Notes: generated from the sequence alone by a model not told the origin. DNA of 64,000 bases from Tamarix chinensis (GCA_030549775.1 CM060173.1:7476501-7540500), one strand, 5' to 3'; positions 1-13,025 are shown, counted from the stretch's first letter. Made by a program: numbers and translations.

Positions 1-163
1 TTGCAAAATATTTAAGGAACTTTCTTCTATGGATGTCATTAATCATATTTGACATATGTTAGTATTCAGTTCTTATGATATCAAAATGCTCTCTGAGAAC
101 AAATGATAAAGTTATGTATACATATAAAATGATTAAAAAAAGTTAATCAAAGAGAATTGGGAC

Positions 164-1136
164 TTAATGTACAAATACTTCAACTTCATTGCAATTTACA
201 AGCACTGAACTATGTGCTTCCTCAATCAACACATATTCCGATTGCACATCTTTCTTCTTAGACATTGCACAAGAATTTAAGGAAAATGTAGGAAACCCAT
301 TATGCAATTCATTACCATCATCATCATAATTTCTGTTGGACCTATTTCCCCTTTTTGAAATATTAGGCAAATATATGGAAAAAAATGTTAGATATTCTTC
401 TACAATAATAATATCTAGAACATTAGGCAAGAATGCTAGACATTCAGAATGACTTTTATTACAGACATACATTTTCAACTTCCTCAAATACCTATAACAT
501 TAGTATCATATTACTAAGATAATATAACCATAAGCTTGATCTTCCATTAAAACTAATAAATAAAATACTAGAATGTACATACCTTCCACATGATACATCC
601 AATGGTAAAATACTAGATCTGCAATGATTACCTCCTTAGCCAAATGAACAACTAGGTGCACCATGATATCAAAAAAAAAAAGAGGCAAAAAAATGTGTTC
701 TATATGATAAAGAATGAGAGCAATACAATCCTCTAATATCTCCAAGTCTTGGTTTGTTGCCTCTTTTGAGTAAAGTTACTTAAAAACAATTACTTAGCTC
801 AATCAACACCTTTCTCACATCCTTATTCCACATTTATCTTGAAGCTAATGGCAATAGTTGCATTATAATGTGATGATCTTGACTTTGTAAGCCAGAGAAT
901 TTTCCATCAATAGTTTACCTTATGATGTTTGTAGCATACTCATCTGGTACTTTCATAGAACCTAATATGCTTAATATTTCCTCATTTTCTTTTTGGTTAA
1001 GTGTGAAGCATGATGGAAGTAGAAATATTTTATTTTCTATTTCAATTGGATGTAGCTCATGACTTATATCCTTTACCTGTAAGTTAAGTCTTGACTGTAA
1101 AGTATCATTACTTCTCCCTTCAGTGCCTAAAAGCAT
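164..1136 (-). pseudogene. DUF4218-like C-terminal part of the CACTA transposase
   Basis: Three broken frames match the order of the domain that follows the catalytic part in plant TNP2 proteins. 915-1136 holds LQSRLNLQ..DISHELHP, a LPPACFTL-like motif and KVPDEYATNI. 506-745 holds LEKIFPP-like and FFDIMVHLVVHLAKE. 164-487 holds SYVRNKS-like (MYVCNKS), EYLTFFSIYLP, SNRNYDDDGNE and the closing HSSVLVNCNEVE. The middle block loses its frame after YHVEGM, where the family normally reads on to a YLGTLK-like motif. This is the same pseudogene as the larger entry, listed apart because the domain is separately recognisable. Confidence 0.8.
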
Positions 1137-2730
1137 GTCAATTTAATTCTCAAAAATATTCTTCTCCATATGCATCCTATCTAAGCTTTAGCGTTGTAGA
1201 AGATGATCTAAATATGGAAGTTCGAAGAATATGCTTCTCTTCTTCCAAGGCCTTTTTTTTATCCTCCCTTCTCCTTGTATTATGAGTATGAGGGGATTTT
1301 CTAAATATGACATCAATTTCATCCATTTGGTATAACACTTCTGTCCGAGAATATGATGTAGGAGGATGCCTAAGTTCTAATTTTCCATGAAAGGCCCTTC
1401 TGCTTTGATGAAACTTGTGATTATAGTCCAAGAAGTGATGACGGCCCATATAACACATTCTTTTTTTTGCTTCTCCTCAAATATTTAGAGCAATTATCTA
1501 TATTATAATAAGGTCATGCAAATTTTCCTTTACTTTTCCATCCCAACAAATTACCATATACTAGAAAATCATTGATGTTATTAATCAAGGCATCATGAAG
1601 AGAGAAGGTTTCATTTTTTGAGGCATCATAAGTCTCTAATCCTACCTTCCACTCCTTTAACTTATCAACTAATGGTTTAAAAAAAACATCAATGTCATTC
1701 ATAGGTGCCTTTGGGCTAGGTATAAGTAATGAAAGAATAAGGTATGATTGTTTTGTTTTATACATAACCATAAAGGTAAGTTATACATCATTAATACAAC
1801 TGGCTAAATGCTATATTGAGTGACCATCTAGGTTGAACCCATCACTTGTTTGACATTTCTTAGATCACTATCACACTTTGGGTACTTAGGATCAAAATCT
1901 TTCCAAAGATAAGATTCTGCTAGATTTTTGAGCTGACCATCTTTTTTTCCCTTCTCTTCATGCCATCCTATTAAAGGTGCTATTTTCAGTGACATAAACA
2001 ACCTTTTAAGCTTTGGGACGAAAGAAAAGTGTTGCAATACCTTTAAAGGAACCCTTTTTTCCACTAGCTAATTTCACCACAATTCCATCATTGGCAACTT
2101 TCCATCTTAAAGCATTAAAAATAGGGTAATTATCTAAATCGATCTTTTCATTTCTAAAAAGTACACAATCATTTGAACACACATCAATTTTCTCATAACC
2201 AAGTCCAAGTTTTTTTTATAATCCCATGCACTTAGCTATGAGAGTTTGGCAATGTTGATTCTTTAGGAAGAGCTATTTTAAAAAAAAAATTCACTAAGGC
2301 ATCAAAGGTAACATTTGTCACTCCATATAAACATTTTATATGATACATTTCAACAATAAAGGGCAGTTCACTAAAATCTTCACAATCGGGATATAAGGAT
2401 TGTCCTGCATCTTCAATCAACTTAAAAAATACATCAGCTTCATCATTAGAACCTAGATAACTACTAGTTACCCTAGGAAATTTAAAAGTATCTCCTACCA
2501 ACTCAAGAACATCATCACATGAACCATCATGCAAATCATCAAATCCCATATCATCATGAAGCCCTAAACCTACAATTTCATTATCTTCATTGTCCCTTTG
2601 TTCCCCATTAAAAATCCAAACACATCTTTGATAGTATATATCCATTTCTTTCATTATAATATGACCTCTAACCACAAGTAATCTTATTTCCATCAATGAC
2701 CGAGGTTGCAAATACATAGTTAAGGAATAT
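164..2730 (-). pseudogene. CACTA (En/Spm) TNP2-type transposase, decayed and partial
   Basis: On the minus strand a series of broken frames keeps the order of a plant TNP2 transposase, which cuts and pastes CACTA elements in the nucleus. From the N-terminal side: a WIFNGE motif near 2620, an acidic stretch, FSELPF and LYGVTN..FDALV blocks (2250-2400), then LGLGYEKIDVCSNDCVLFRN (2120-2195), which is not open to an ATG but is clear in the raw sequence. Next come PLKVLQHF..PKLKRLF with a WHEE motif and WKDFDPKYP (1830-2060), SLLIPSPKAP.NDIDVFF and ETYDAS (1514-1740), CYMGRHHFL (1400-1458), and a DUF4218-like C-terminal part down to 164. Stops and frameshifts separate these blocks, so it cannot make a full protein. 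The first 60 or so residues are not seen and the C-terminal end runs off the left edge. Family assignment is sure. Loss of activity is inferred from the breaks. Confidence 0.9.
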
Positions 2731-2883
2731 ATCTAAAGCTCTTTTGTAAGTATTTTCTACTTTCCTTAGTTTCACTCAACTCTTGTCCTTAAATGCATCC
2801 ATGAAATCAAGTTCATACATAATTTTCAATAAGAAAAAACATCAAATTGATGAGGGAAAAAAGATAGAAGTTAATAATGAACA

Positions 2884-2899
2884 CTAGTTTTTTGTAGCA
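2884..2899 (-). repeat. possible CACTA terminal repeat, degraded
   Basis: Read on the minus strand this is TGCTACAAAAAACTAG, close to the CACTACAAaAAA type of end used by CACTA elements, with the outer C and A changed by transitions. It lies about 165 bases upstream of the transposase remnant and would be its 5' terminus. That distance is short for an intact element, so part of the 5' region may be deleted, or the true end may lie elsewhere. Confidence 0.35.
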
Positions 2900-4490
2900 C
2901 ATAATGTGTGCAGCTTCATATATTACTATTATTATTATTATAATACATCTACAATTTAATTGTAGGTGATTTTACCTAATCCTTAAACCAATAAAAGAGG
3001 AACATAAAGTGTCCCTTACATGTTTGATGAAGTGTTTTTTTTTTTGCATTAATTGAACCATGATTAAATAAGGTAACAAATAGAGACAACATCATAAAAT
3101 CAATAAAAAGGCCAGAAAATGATAACGACCAACCAATTCAATAAGAAACATATATATTGATAAATATCTAGAACTGTGTCTTAAAATCCCAAATGACATT
3201 TAGCAAAGAACTCGAATCAACAAATTCAAATAATACTCAAACTCCAATTAGATAAGTATAGCAAAATATATCAAAAAAAAAAACAGAAGAGCGCCATTAT
3301 GCACATTTGACATTTAATCCTAAAAGAAGAATCATTTATATAAAAAATAATTATGTTACATATTCTAAACCAATAAAAAAAAAGATAATATAACTACATT
3401 AACACAAAATCTTAGAGATAGATATTGTTTTAGATTCAAATGTCATCAACAAAAAAGTAAAAGAAATCTTTTATTCAAATAATTATTCTATTAGGAAATA
3501 TCCCATATATTCGCTAATGTTTAAGAACCATTATGTACAACCATGTTCATTAAGAAACAAACAAGAAATAATTTCCACCCATATTACCGCAAAGCAACAA
3601 TAATTTCTAATAAGAAAACAATACACAACTACTATTATACAACAACCACATAAGTGTTGAACTCCCTGACTTCACCGACATACAAGAATAGCTTAAAAGG
3701 AAGATAACTTTTAGTGAAAGAAGAATCAACAATTTACAACCATGTCAAAGCTTTTACACAAATTATATCACTTTCATAATTGAATCCAACCCTCTTTTCT
3801 AAATTATTGGTAACCATGATGGAAACTCAGGGAGACATAAACACCAACCAAATATGACTAGCAAAGAATAAAAATTAAAGTAAGAACCAACCCTATGGGT
3901 TGTTAAGACCTAATGCTCCATAAACTACCCTATTATGAGTAAAAGACTCTCCTAATACCAATTCAGTCCTTCTTGTTGTCTTCAAACAAAAGCAAAAAAA
4001 TCTTAGGCCATTATAGATGCAAAAGGAAAAAATCAAGTACCTGATGCTATAAAGCATTAACTTTGAACACTTGCATTTCAAAAGCCCTAGAAAAGACCCA
4101 TGAACCCACATATCATATAAGAAATTGATCACTAAATCAACACCTTTAGTAAGATAACCAAAGAGAAACCAAAAAAGACCATATAATTTTTTGTAGTTGC
4201 AACATATCATTTGCAACATTAGTTTCATATTCATAGTTCCAAAGAGGAAAGAAATCTAATATAACTAAATCTTCAATATAGCATATTAATCAGTAGTTAA
4301 AAATTAAATATTTAAAAGCATCCATTCATCAAATATAGCAATAGCATATTATTCACGGTTGTAACTTCTAAGTTGAGACCATGAAAAATATAGCTAATCA
4401 AAAAGTACATCTACAAATATTGCAGATCTAAAATAAGTAGGACCATATCCGATGACGCAAATAAGTGACTCAAAAGGGGAAACAAATTGG
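2900..4490. other. AT-rich stretch without recognised gene
   Basis: Poly-A and AT-rich sequence with many stops in all frames. A 113-codon minus frame at 3893-4234 has a Cys/Leu/Phe-rich composition expected by chance and no motif. Nothing else is supported. Confidence 0.5.
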
Positions 4491-4495
4491 AAGAA

Positions 4496-5040
4496 AATCA
4501 ATAACACTGGCTGCTAGGAATATATGAACTAGAAAATAAAAAAAAATTATCAAGATTCAACTATCAACTATACATAATAATCTAATTAATATTCTAATTT
4601 AAAAAGAGTGGAGAAAATCAAACCTTGTATTGTTGCTACTCTCCCTAGACTCAACAACCCTGGCTGTTGGCAGCTACTGATTTGAAAACAAGAGGATAAA
4701 AGGGAAGGAAAGTCTACTTTGAATAATATATGAACCAAAAAATAAAAAATCATCAAGATTTAAGCATCAACTATATATAATAATCTAATTAAGTTTCTAA
4801 TTTAAAATGAGTGGAGAAAATTGAACCTTGTGTTGCTGTTACTCTGCCTGGACTCAATAACCCTTGATGTTGTCAGCTACTAATTTGAAAATAAGTGGGG
4901 GGAAAGGATGGAAAATCTACTTTGAGTAAGATATTAACAAAAAAATAAAAAAAAATCAAGATTTAAGCATCAACTATACATAATAATCTAATTAAGTTTC
5001 TAATTTAAAAAGAGTGGAGAAAATCAAACCTATTGTTGCT
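4496..5040 (-). repeat. 203-bp tandem triplication
   Basis: Three copies of a unit begin with near-identical CAAGATT..CAACTAT.CATAATAAT blocks at 4551, 4754 and 4957, a spacing of exactly 203 bases each time. Each unit also holds the block ATTTAAAAAGAGTGGAGAAAATC, followed on the minus-strand side by an ACAAG|GTTTGATT-like junction that resembles a splice donor. The copies differ at scattered positions, so the triplication is not recent. Confidence 0.85.
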
Positions 5041-5108
5041 TCTGCTTGACTTGGTTGAGGATTTGTCGTGTCCCTTCTTGCGTTGCATTTCTGAGGTTGA
5101 CTCATCAT
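5030..5108 (-). CDS. possible first coding exon, unknown product
   Basis: On the minus strand two adjacent ATG codons open a short frame beginning MMSQPQKCNARRDTTNPQP, about 26 codons, ending at AATAG|GTTTGATT, a good plant splice-donor context. The stretch is richer in GC than its surroundings. A TATATA run lies about 45 bases upstream, too close to be a convincing promoter. The same donor context recurs in the two other units of the neighbouring 203-bp triplication. It could be the 5' exon of a CACTA-encoded protein or a host gene fragment. No downstream exon was recognised, so this is a weak call. Confidence 0.3.
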
Positions 5109-5299
5109 CACTGAAGCTAGGAAAAGAAAGGGAAGGGCGGTTGGGGACGAATATATAAGGCTTACAATGGAAAACAAGAAGACTAGAAGGGAAATGAGAA
5201 GAACAATAAAAGGTAAAGAAAAGTTGAAGGCGATAAAGGAAATAAGTAAAATAGGAAATAAAGGTAAGCCAAACACATATCTAAACCTAATTACCGGAA

Positions 5300-6440
5300 C
5301 AGAAGAAAGGCCACCACATCTAAGTTTTTTATTTTAGCATAAAACATTACTATCTTAGATGACCCAATAAAAAAAAAACTATAAATTGGTATATACATTG
5401 GGCTTTGAGGATCTACTAGAGTGCCTTCTTAGATTTCTTGTAGAAAATATAAAGACTAGATTAGAAACATTATTCGAAACATAAAATAATAGAAAACAAG
5501 TAAATTTTATTAAAAATCACATACACAATTGGGTTTACAACCCCAAAACTTTAAATTAATCAATTTAATAGAATTGATTGTAATGATAAGTTAAAAACTT
5601 ACTTTAATTGATTATAAATCAAAGCTACTTGATTTTAACTTAATTAAATTGATTTAAGAAACTATTTTTAAATTTTACGGTTTCAAAGCACAAAATAAAT
5701 ATCCAGATAATTCAAATTAATTATTCCAAATTGAACGTTTTAAAACACAATTAAGATCATTTCAAGTAATTCTATAAAATTAACTTAAGAAGAAACAACT
5801 GTACAAATGATAATTTCTATAATTTTCTTAAAAGTTAAGGTCTTAAGCCCAAAAATGTAATTTAATCAAATTTTATTAATTTATTTAAATTTAATTTTTA
5901 GAAATGCATTTAGATATATTTTGTAACATATTTTATCCTTAATTGATTAAAAATAATAAGTGAAATACCCAATTTAATATAATTAGGGTTTTTGAGCCTG
6001 ACCTATAAATATGGTCAAATCCTACTAAAATATTTAAATTGATGGTTCAAAAATAAAATGCAACATATTATATTACTAATTATATGATCAATTTATTAAA
6101 ATAACTCAATTACACAATCTAATTTAAATCCACAAAAATTTTGTTATAAAAAATAAAATTTTGATTATTTTCGTACAAATTTTTCAAAATTGACAATTCT
6201 AATGTGAAAAGAAGTACGTTTTAAAGTATAATGCATAATTAAATTATCCAAAATAGATTAATTGAATGAATCTAAGATATTCGAACATAACTCGATCAAA
6301 AACCCAAATTTTAGAAATTAACATATACCACATAATTAGCACATCCAATTCAATCATACAATACATATATGCTTAATAAACAACTAATTTATCTTAATTA
6401 AAGATAATTATTTTAAAATTAATCAAAATAAAAGTTAGAG
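5300..6440. other. AT-rich stretch, probable LTR relic
   Basis: Very AT-rich sequence with AATTTAATTAA-type blocks like those in the 5' part of the giant LTRs further right, for example a TGAAATACCC stretch at about 5962. No frame or boundary is clear. Confidence 0.35.
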
Positions 6441-6900
6441 TTTGGAAAAATATATACCAAATGAATTCAGCCAAAACAGAGCATGTAAAAGGCTTTGGAG
6501 CTTTACTAGTGGGAGAGGACCACTCACTAGTGGTTGAGCAATGCTGAAGGTAACAAAATGGTTGTATTCCACTTCTATCTTCGTGCATTATTGGTTGTGC
6601 TGCTGTTGATGCTAGTGTGCTACCATCAACGACAAATAGTGTACAGATTAGAGGCTGTGGTGGCGTGGTCAAGCAACGGTGAGGTGGTGTGGTGGTGGTT
6701 TTGTGGTCGACAAAGCATAGGAGGAAGGGAGTAGGGGTCAGAGGCTTGGGTTTCCAAAAAGAAGAAGAAGAAGAAGAAGAAGAAGAAGAAGAAGAAGAAG
6801 AAGAAGAAGAAGAAGAAGAAGAAGAAGAAGAGAGAAAAGGAAAGAAAATAAGGAGGGGTGGGGGTAGTTGATACATGTAACCAACAATTTTTTGTAAATG
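6440..6900 (-). mobile_element. LTR leader relic with (GAA)n tract, minus orientation
   Basis: A GC-richer block (6480-6755) followed by a microsatellite looks, on the minus strand, like the pyrimidine-rich transcribed leader of the giant LTR family. It is bounded by AT-rich sequence on both sides. The long homopolymer frames across the tract on both strands (Ser, Phe or Glu runs) come from the microsatellite and are not genes. No LTR ends were found, so the assignment rests on composition and order only. Confidence 0.35.
6760..6831. repeat. (GAA)n microsatellite, about 24 units
   Basis: An uninterrupted run of GAA triplets, ending in AGAGAAAAGG. Long pure GAA tracts are length-variable and can form triplex DNA. 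Confidence 0.97.
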
Positions 6901-7940
6901 CCAAAATATCTAAAAGGGGTTATATTAAAAATATGATTTCAACTAGATTAAATTTAACCCAAAGATTTTGTAAATAGCTTTTCGGGAACAAATAAAAGAC
7001 TTATCTGATAAAAAAATTTATTTAAAATAAATCACAACACTTATTAAAATAAATATATAATTTAAATTAAATAACCTAATTAAAATAAAATTAAACGTTA
7101 TAACTCATAAATAAACACTAATATTTCTAAAATTTAGGTTTTAAAGAAGCGGGATGTTATGCAACGTACATGGCCCCAGGACCCCTAGCTCATTGAGTGA
7201 TTAACGAGACCCCTGTCCTAGGTTATTCAAAATGCCACTTAACTAATTATTATTTTTATTATGATATTTATTAAAATAATTCTTACAATAATAATAGTTA
7301 TTTACTAAGTTTAAGGAAATTAAATTTAAAAAAATATGATATTTTGTAATAATTATAATAATATTAGGCCCAAAAATATCTAACATCTAAGGGTACAGTG
7401 CCCTTTAGACCCTATTGCGCCGATCAAGTGGTGAGACCGCATCATATAGGTCATTTGAAGAGTAACTTGATTGATTATTTACTTTAATATAATTTTAATT
7501 ATTTTAATTATTGTAGTTGTGTTATAATAATATTAGCAATGAATATAATATTAATTATAAATCTAGTTATATATTATATTACTAGTATTTTATATAAAAA
7601 TTAGCAATTATGAGAATAAGAGAAGTATCTTATGTATAAGTGGAATGAATTTTTGTGCTAAGGGATATAATAACAGTTAAAACATTTACCTTCCTTATAT
7701 ACTAATAGCAACATATATATGAGTAGGTATTAGTTTTGTTTGTATAATACTACTAATGCCCACAAATATAAAAGTAGTAAAAAGATATATTGGCATAACA
7801 TACTATTACTAACATAAAAAATTCTGTATGAAAAAGTTTCTTCATTACCCACAAAAATATATATGTTAGTATTAGTAAATTTTGCCAATAGAAAAAAAAA
7901 ATCTATGACTAAATTTCTGTTACCACAAATCATATATTTT
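6900..7940. other. AT-rich intergenic sequence
   Basis: Two GC-richer islands (7150-7230 and 7390-7460) carry phrases such as CCCCAGGACCCCTAG and GCGCCGATCAAGTGG set in AT-rich sequence. They look like remnants of an unknown repeat. No coding potential is visible. Confidence 0.4.
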
Positions 7941-7949
7941 ATAGTGATT

Positions 7950-8800
7950 GTTCTGTGTGAAGCATCGAATAAGGAAGTAATGAGACATTAATAATCAAAG
8001 TGGATGATCACATGAGTTAAGACCGAGGTGTATCATCTAATAATTATACTAGTTGTTGAAATAACTAAAGTAATCTACTCTATAATATCCATTCCACCGG
8101 TTTATAAAGAGGGTATACATACTTAAGGATTTGAAGTCTTAAACTATGGTTTCCTATGTGTGTTATACCCTGGAAGATTTGTTATGTTTGTGTTACTAAT
8201 CCACTAGTTATGGAATAATGGGGGCACTTGAACTTAATCAACTATGTAATTAAAAATGTATGATCACCGAAGTATGAAATTTAATATGGCTATATCTTTA
8301 GGCCATCTCACATCATGACTAGAATGCATGTGCAATACATGGTTTCTTATACCCTTTATTTTATGCATATAATTTTCTTTTGGTGTTCTTTGTCAATTTA
8401 ATTAATATGAAAGTATTGATCATTTGTTTTATAGGTGTTACTCATTCCCATAAGCTTATACCACCTTGTTTGAAAGGTAATCATTGATTAATGTATTTGC
8501 TGTGTTTAACTACAATAAGTGGTTATGTGTTCATTCAAGTTTACAGTTATCTAGATATCTCTGGCTCTCTAGAATTTTAACCCTATATTTTCCATCATTT
8601 GTGTTCCCTTTCTATTTTGAAATCACATATTATTATGGGATCAAGTGCTTCCTATACCTTATTTATAGGTAAGAGTTACTTTTTATCCTTATACCCAACA
8701 TTGATGGGTAATATAGAATACATCTTTTATGTTAGATATGGCATAACAACCAATATTTTATAATGAATGTTTTTATAAAAAAAAATAATTCTAGTAGTAA
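7950..8800 (+). mobile_element. LTR relic, family B (related to the giant LTR family)
   Basis: The order of conserved phrases matches the 3' half of the giant LTRs in plus orientation: GACATTAAT..AAAGTGGA near 7985, TCCACCGGTTTATAAAGAGG near 8090, ATACTTAAGGATTTG near 8120, GGTGTTACTCATTCCCATAAG near 8437 and ATATGGCATAACAACC near 8738. The start and end are eroded and no target duplication is visible. Confidence 0.55.
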
Positions 8801-8819
8801 ACATTGGGATTTTTACACT

Positions 8820-11740
8820 AGTGCAAAGAAAAATGAAACCAAACACAAGAATAAGCTAAATAAAACTAACATGAAATAATAATATAAATGATATGACAAG
8901 TTATACAACATTCTAAAGTAGATGAACCAAAGAAAATTGTTTTAATGACCAAAATCTAGGACATGAATCTAATGTAGTGGGTAAAAACTAGTTAATTAGG
9001 TTAGCCTAACCCTCAACTACAAAAGGTAAATAACTCTCCAATCATGGCCAGCTATTAGCCCACATCATTATCTGTAACATACTCTAACTAAAAAATTTAT
9101 CCCTATAAGTGTCCTCTAATTGAAATAAAATTTAGATTATCATATTTACCACACAAAGTAGTGTTTGTATAGTAAAATACTGACAAAAAAAACCTACATT
9201 GATATAGAGTAAGGCTCATGTTGCACATAAAGGAACATGCCTACTCAACTAACATATGGAAGACATGTTAACATATATAAAATAAATCTTTCTTATCGCA
9301 TAATACATTAGAATATGCTTATCACATAAAACAATATGATACCCAAGCATAACCATCACCATATTAATAATATGAAAGGTTCCCTAAGGATTCTTTATTA
9401 ATTATCCCTTAGATCAACTGTCATTATCTCGATATTTGCAAACATATGAGTGTAACTCTCACCACCACTATAAACTGGTGTCAAAGGGCTTGTTCTAGGA
9501 TCTCCATCATCCAACATACTTAGACCCCCATATAAGAGGCATATGCTTAATGTTGGGTTTGAAAAGCCCACCAAAACAATCAGTAGTAACAAAGGTCTTG
9601 TACCGGGATCTTCAACATCTACCACACTTATATTTTTAGGGTAGAGGAACTTAGTGACCATGGTAAACTAATCCTAAATATGCATCTTTGGAAAAGGTAC
9701 CTAAATTTCCTCAATAAATTACTAATTCCTTATGTTCAATTATTCAAGTTAAAGTATAAATAGAATATCTAAGGTAAAACACACAACGCAAGGTTAAACC
9801 CATAGAAAATGTATAAGGTAAACTCTCAAAATCAACTAAAATATCACATGAGACTAATTGATTGGTTCCTCAAACCAGATAACCTATTTGAGAGTAGTAA
9901 CATCAAACAACTCAAGTAAAATAGAAAAATCGATTGATTAGTTTGAGAGTAACCAACTAGGTAGTAAACTAGGGGATGGGTTCCTCCTATAACGAATTAA
10001 CTAGTAGAGATCAAAACCAAAACATGCAAGTTCTAGTTTAACTATTTGACTAGTGGGTCAAAACTAGTTGATTGGTGGACCTATAGATTGTTTCCCCTAC
10101 TATGCAAAATAGATATACTCATGTGATTAATCTTAATTATATCCTAAACCATTCATGCTTTTTTGCACATACCCTAACACATAAAACTCATGCGAATAAT
10201 GTTTCTTACATCCAACTCATTCTCAGAAAATAAAATTAACAAGCTTACATTCAAATCATCAAAATTCACTAAAATAGCTAAATAGCAAAACAAGATGTCA
10301 TGTTTCCAATATACCATACATGATACTAAAATCATGCTCTTATAACCACACACACACACATACAAATTTGAAGTCATAGATAGAACTTGCATAAATAAGC
10401 AATGTAGCACATTTATGCAAAAATTACCTAACCACATATTAAGATAATTTTGATTTACCATATAGTGATTAAATTTTCTCATAAAGAATACCCTAGATTG
10501 ATAGAAAATTTATTCCCTTAGTAAGATCAATAGAGTAAAATAAGTAAAAGATCCTTTAAATTAAATTAGCACACACAAATTACAAGAAAAGGAAGGAGGT
10601 AAAATCGTCAACTTTTTCCCAAAATCATGAGTTTCATAAAAAGAAACCCAAAGATCATCAACTCTTTTTGTACCTTAACACTTCTATGTTTAAGAAAGAT
10701 AAATAAGAAATAAAATGAGGATCAATAAGAAGGGAATAAATTAAGATATAAAAAATGGAAGAAGGAGGGGAAATTGATGCAAGGAGAGTAAGGGAACTAA
10801 GGTTCCAACCCTTGGGAAAATTATAAACGGAGAAAATAAGGAAAAAAGGAGAGGGTTCAGTGTGGACAAGAGGTAATGTATCGGTAAATGTGTGTAAGGG
10901 ATGGAAATGAGGGAGATTAGAAGAATATATAGTCATAATAAACCAAGGACAAGTAGTAATAACTGTAGAAAAAGGAAGTATACATATGTAGGCATGAGTA
11001 ATAGAGGAGAGAGAAAACAAGAGGATAGATTGGAAAGTGAAGGAAATTACCTTAAAAATTACTTTGGAGAGATTTTTATCTAAATAAAACTGAATAATAT
11101 GAAAATAATCCTATGGCATCCAAATATGCTTATTAGGACAATGATACACTAATTAGAATTTTAGGAAACCATTTAAATTAAAAAAAATAGATGGCATGTG
11201 AAAGCTATAGTGAAACTAATTAATTAGTTCTAGAATACCAAACTATTGGTATAATTAATGGATTGGTTCTCACAAACTAATTGGCTTGTTCTTCTAGGAT
11301 AGTAATTTTATTTCTAGGATGAACTTGTTGAGTTTTTTAAGCCACGATCAATCTAATGGTCTCCCTACAACTCATATTTTCATCTTTTTCATGTCATTTT
11401 AAAAACCATAACCATTTTATTTTATATTAAAATAATTTTAAACATACTTTAAAATATTTTAGGAGGGGTAATAGAGTCAAGGTCAGACAACTTTTGTGAA
11501 AGGTAAAAATATTAGGTACAACATTATATAGTAAATTGAACTATTTAATGTCTATAATAACAAAAATATATCCCTTATATGCATGCTGAAGATTGATATA
11601 AGGAAATCTTATGACTTCTTTAATTAGGAGTTTATTGTGATGATGTTATTAGCCCTTATTCCATATGAATGTTTTCAAGCTTATTATGGAATGTGTGACT
11701 TTTTTCATTTACTCTCTAGTGATTAATGTTATTCCTTATT
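8820..11740. other. repeat relics with TTGATTGGTT motifs, no gene recognised
   Basis: The phrase (A)CTA(G/A)TTGATTGGTT and variants recur at 9855-10080 and again at 11215-11295, which points to an old repetitive element of unknown family. 10600-11080 is purine-rich on the plus strand with weak frames that read as Pro/Ser/Leu-rich on the minus strand, like an LTR leader. No domain is recognisable. Confidence 0.4.
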
Positions 11741-12067
11741 GTAATACCCCGTTTTAATAAATCCTTAAATTAAATATCCAAAAATTAAAATTTGATTAGC
11801 ATGTGTAAATGATCATAGAATTATTTTAGGTTAGATGTCTAATTATTGTAAGTAAGCCTATAATTATTAAATTTTGATAATAATCTAGGCTAATGTATTT
11901 ATAATTAGAGGAAAGATAATAATAAATAATGATAATAAGAATTGTATCGATAATGATCAAAACGATAAGGATGGTAATAACAATAGTCTTATAATAATAA
12001 CACACTTAAAATAATATCAATAATAATAATTGTAAGAATAATAATATTAGTAGTAGTAGTAGTAGTT

Positions 12068-12150
<83 letters not shown>

Positions 12151-12238
12151 GGGTGGTAGTATTAGTAATAATAATAATGATGATGATGATGATGACAATG
12201 ATGATGATGATGATCATAATATTAATAGTGATAATAAT
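11740..12238 (+). mobile_element. 5' start of an LTR (TGTAATACCCC type), cut by LTR A2
   Basis: TGTAATACCCC at 11740 is the usual start of this LTR superfamily and is followed by AT-rich sequence and a microsatellite block. At 12239 it is interrupted by the start of LTR A2. Its remaining part was not identified with certainty. Confidence 0.5.
11930..12238. repeat. compound microsatellite (GTA)n (AAT)n (GAT)n
   Basis: Imperfect ATA/ATG triplets from 11930, a GTA tract at about 12046-12113, an AAT tract at 12113-12148 and a GAT tract at about 12177-12213. The neighbouring minus frame of Ser, Ile and Thr runs is a translation of the repeat. Confidence 0.95.
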
Positions 12239-12465
12239 TGAAATACCCCAAAATTAATTAAATAAATTATTTTTATTTAAAATAAGAGGTATTAAATAGG
12301 GCTGAATTAATAGGAAATTTGTAAATAATTTAATTAGAGAAAATTAGACTGATTTGTTAATTAAAATAAAATTTAGGAAAAATCTTTTAAAAATCCTAAA
12401 TTAACCTAAAAAGAGAATTAATTATTATATTATTTTATTAAAATATTATTATTTTTAAATATCCC

Positions 12466-12470
12466 AAAAT
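12466..12470. repeat. target-site duplication of LTR A1 (left copy, AAAAT)
   Basis: AAAAT abuts the first base of A1. The identical AAAAT follows its last base at 16253-16257. Confidence 0.88.
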
Positions 12471-13025
12471 TGAAATGCCCCGAAAATTTTAGTCTTAAAT
12501 ATTATATCTAAATGAGGTTTTATTATAAAAAAATTAATTAAATAAATTATTTAATTAAAATAAAAGGAAATTAATTAGGAAAAATCAAGAATAAATTTAT
12601 ACTTATTTTTATTAGGAGGAAATTGGGTATTTTAACTAATTAAATATTTTAATTTGGAAATTAACTAAATAAATTATTTTATTTAAAATAAGAAGGATAA
12701 AATAGTTCTAAATTAATATTATCTTTATAAATAATTTGATTGGAGAAAATTAGGGTGTCTTACTAATTAAAAATGAATTTATGAAAAATCTTTTAAAAAT
12801 CCTAATTTAACCTAAAAAGGGATTTAAATATTATTTTATTTATATATTATCATTTTTAAATATCTCAAATATTCTAATTAATTTAATTGAGCCAACCCAC
12901 TATTTTTATTTTCCCTTTTTTCCATTTTCCTTTTATTTTTCTTTTTCTTCTTCTTTTCTTTTTCTTTTCCTTCTTCTCCCCGAACTGGGCCAGCCCGGCG
13001 GCCCAGTATTCCTCTTCTTCTTTGC

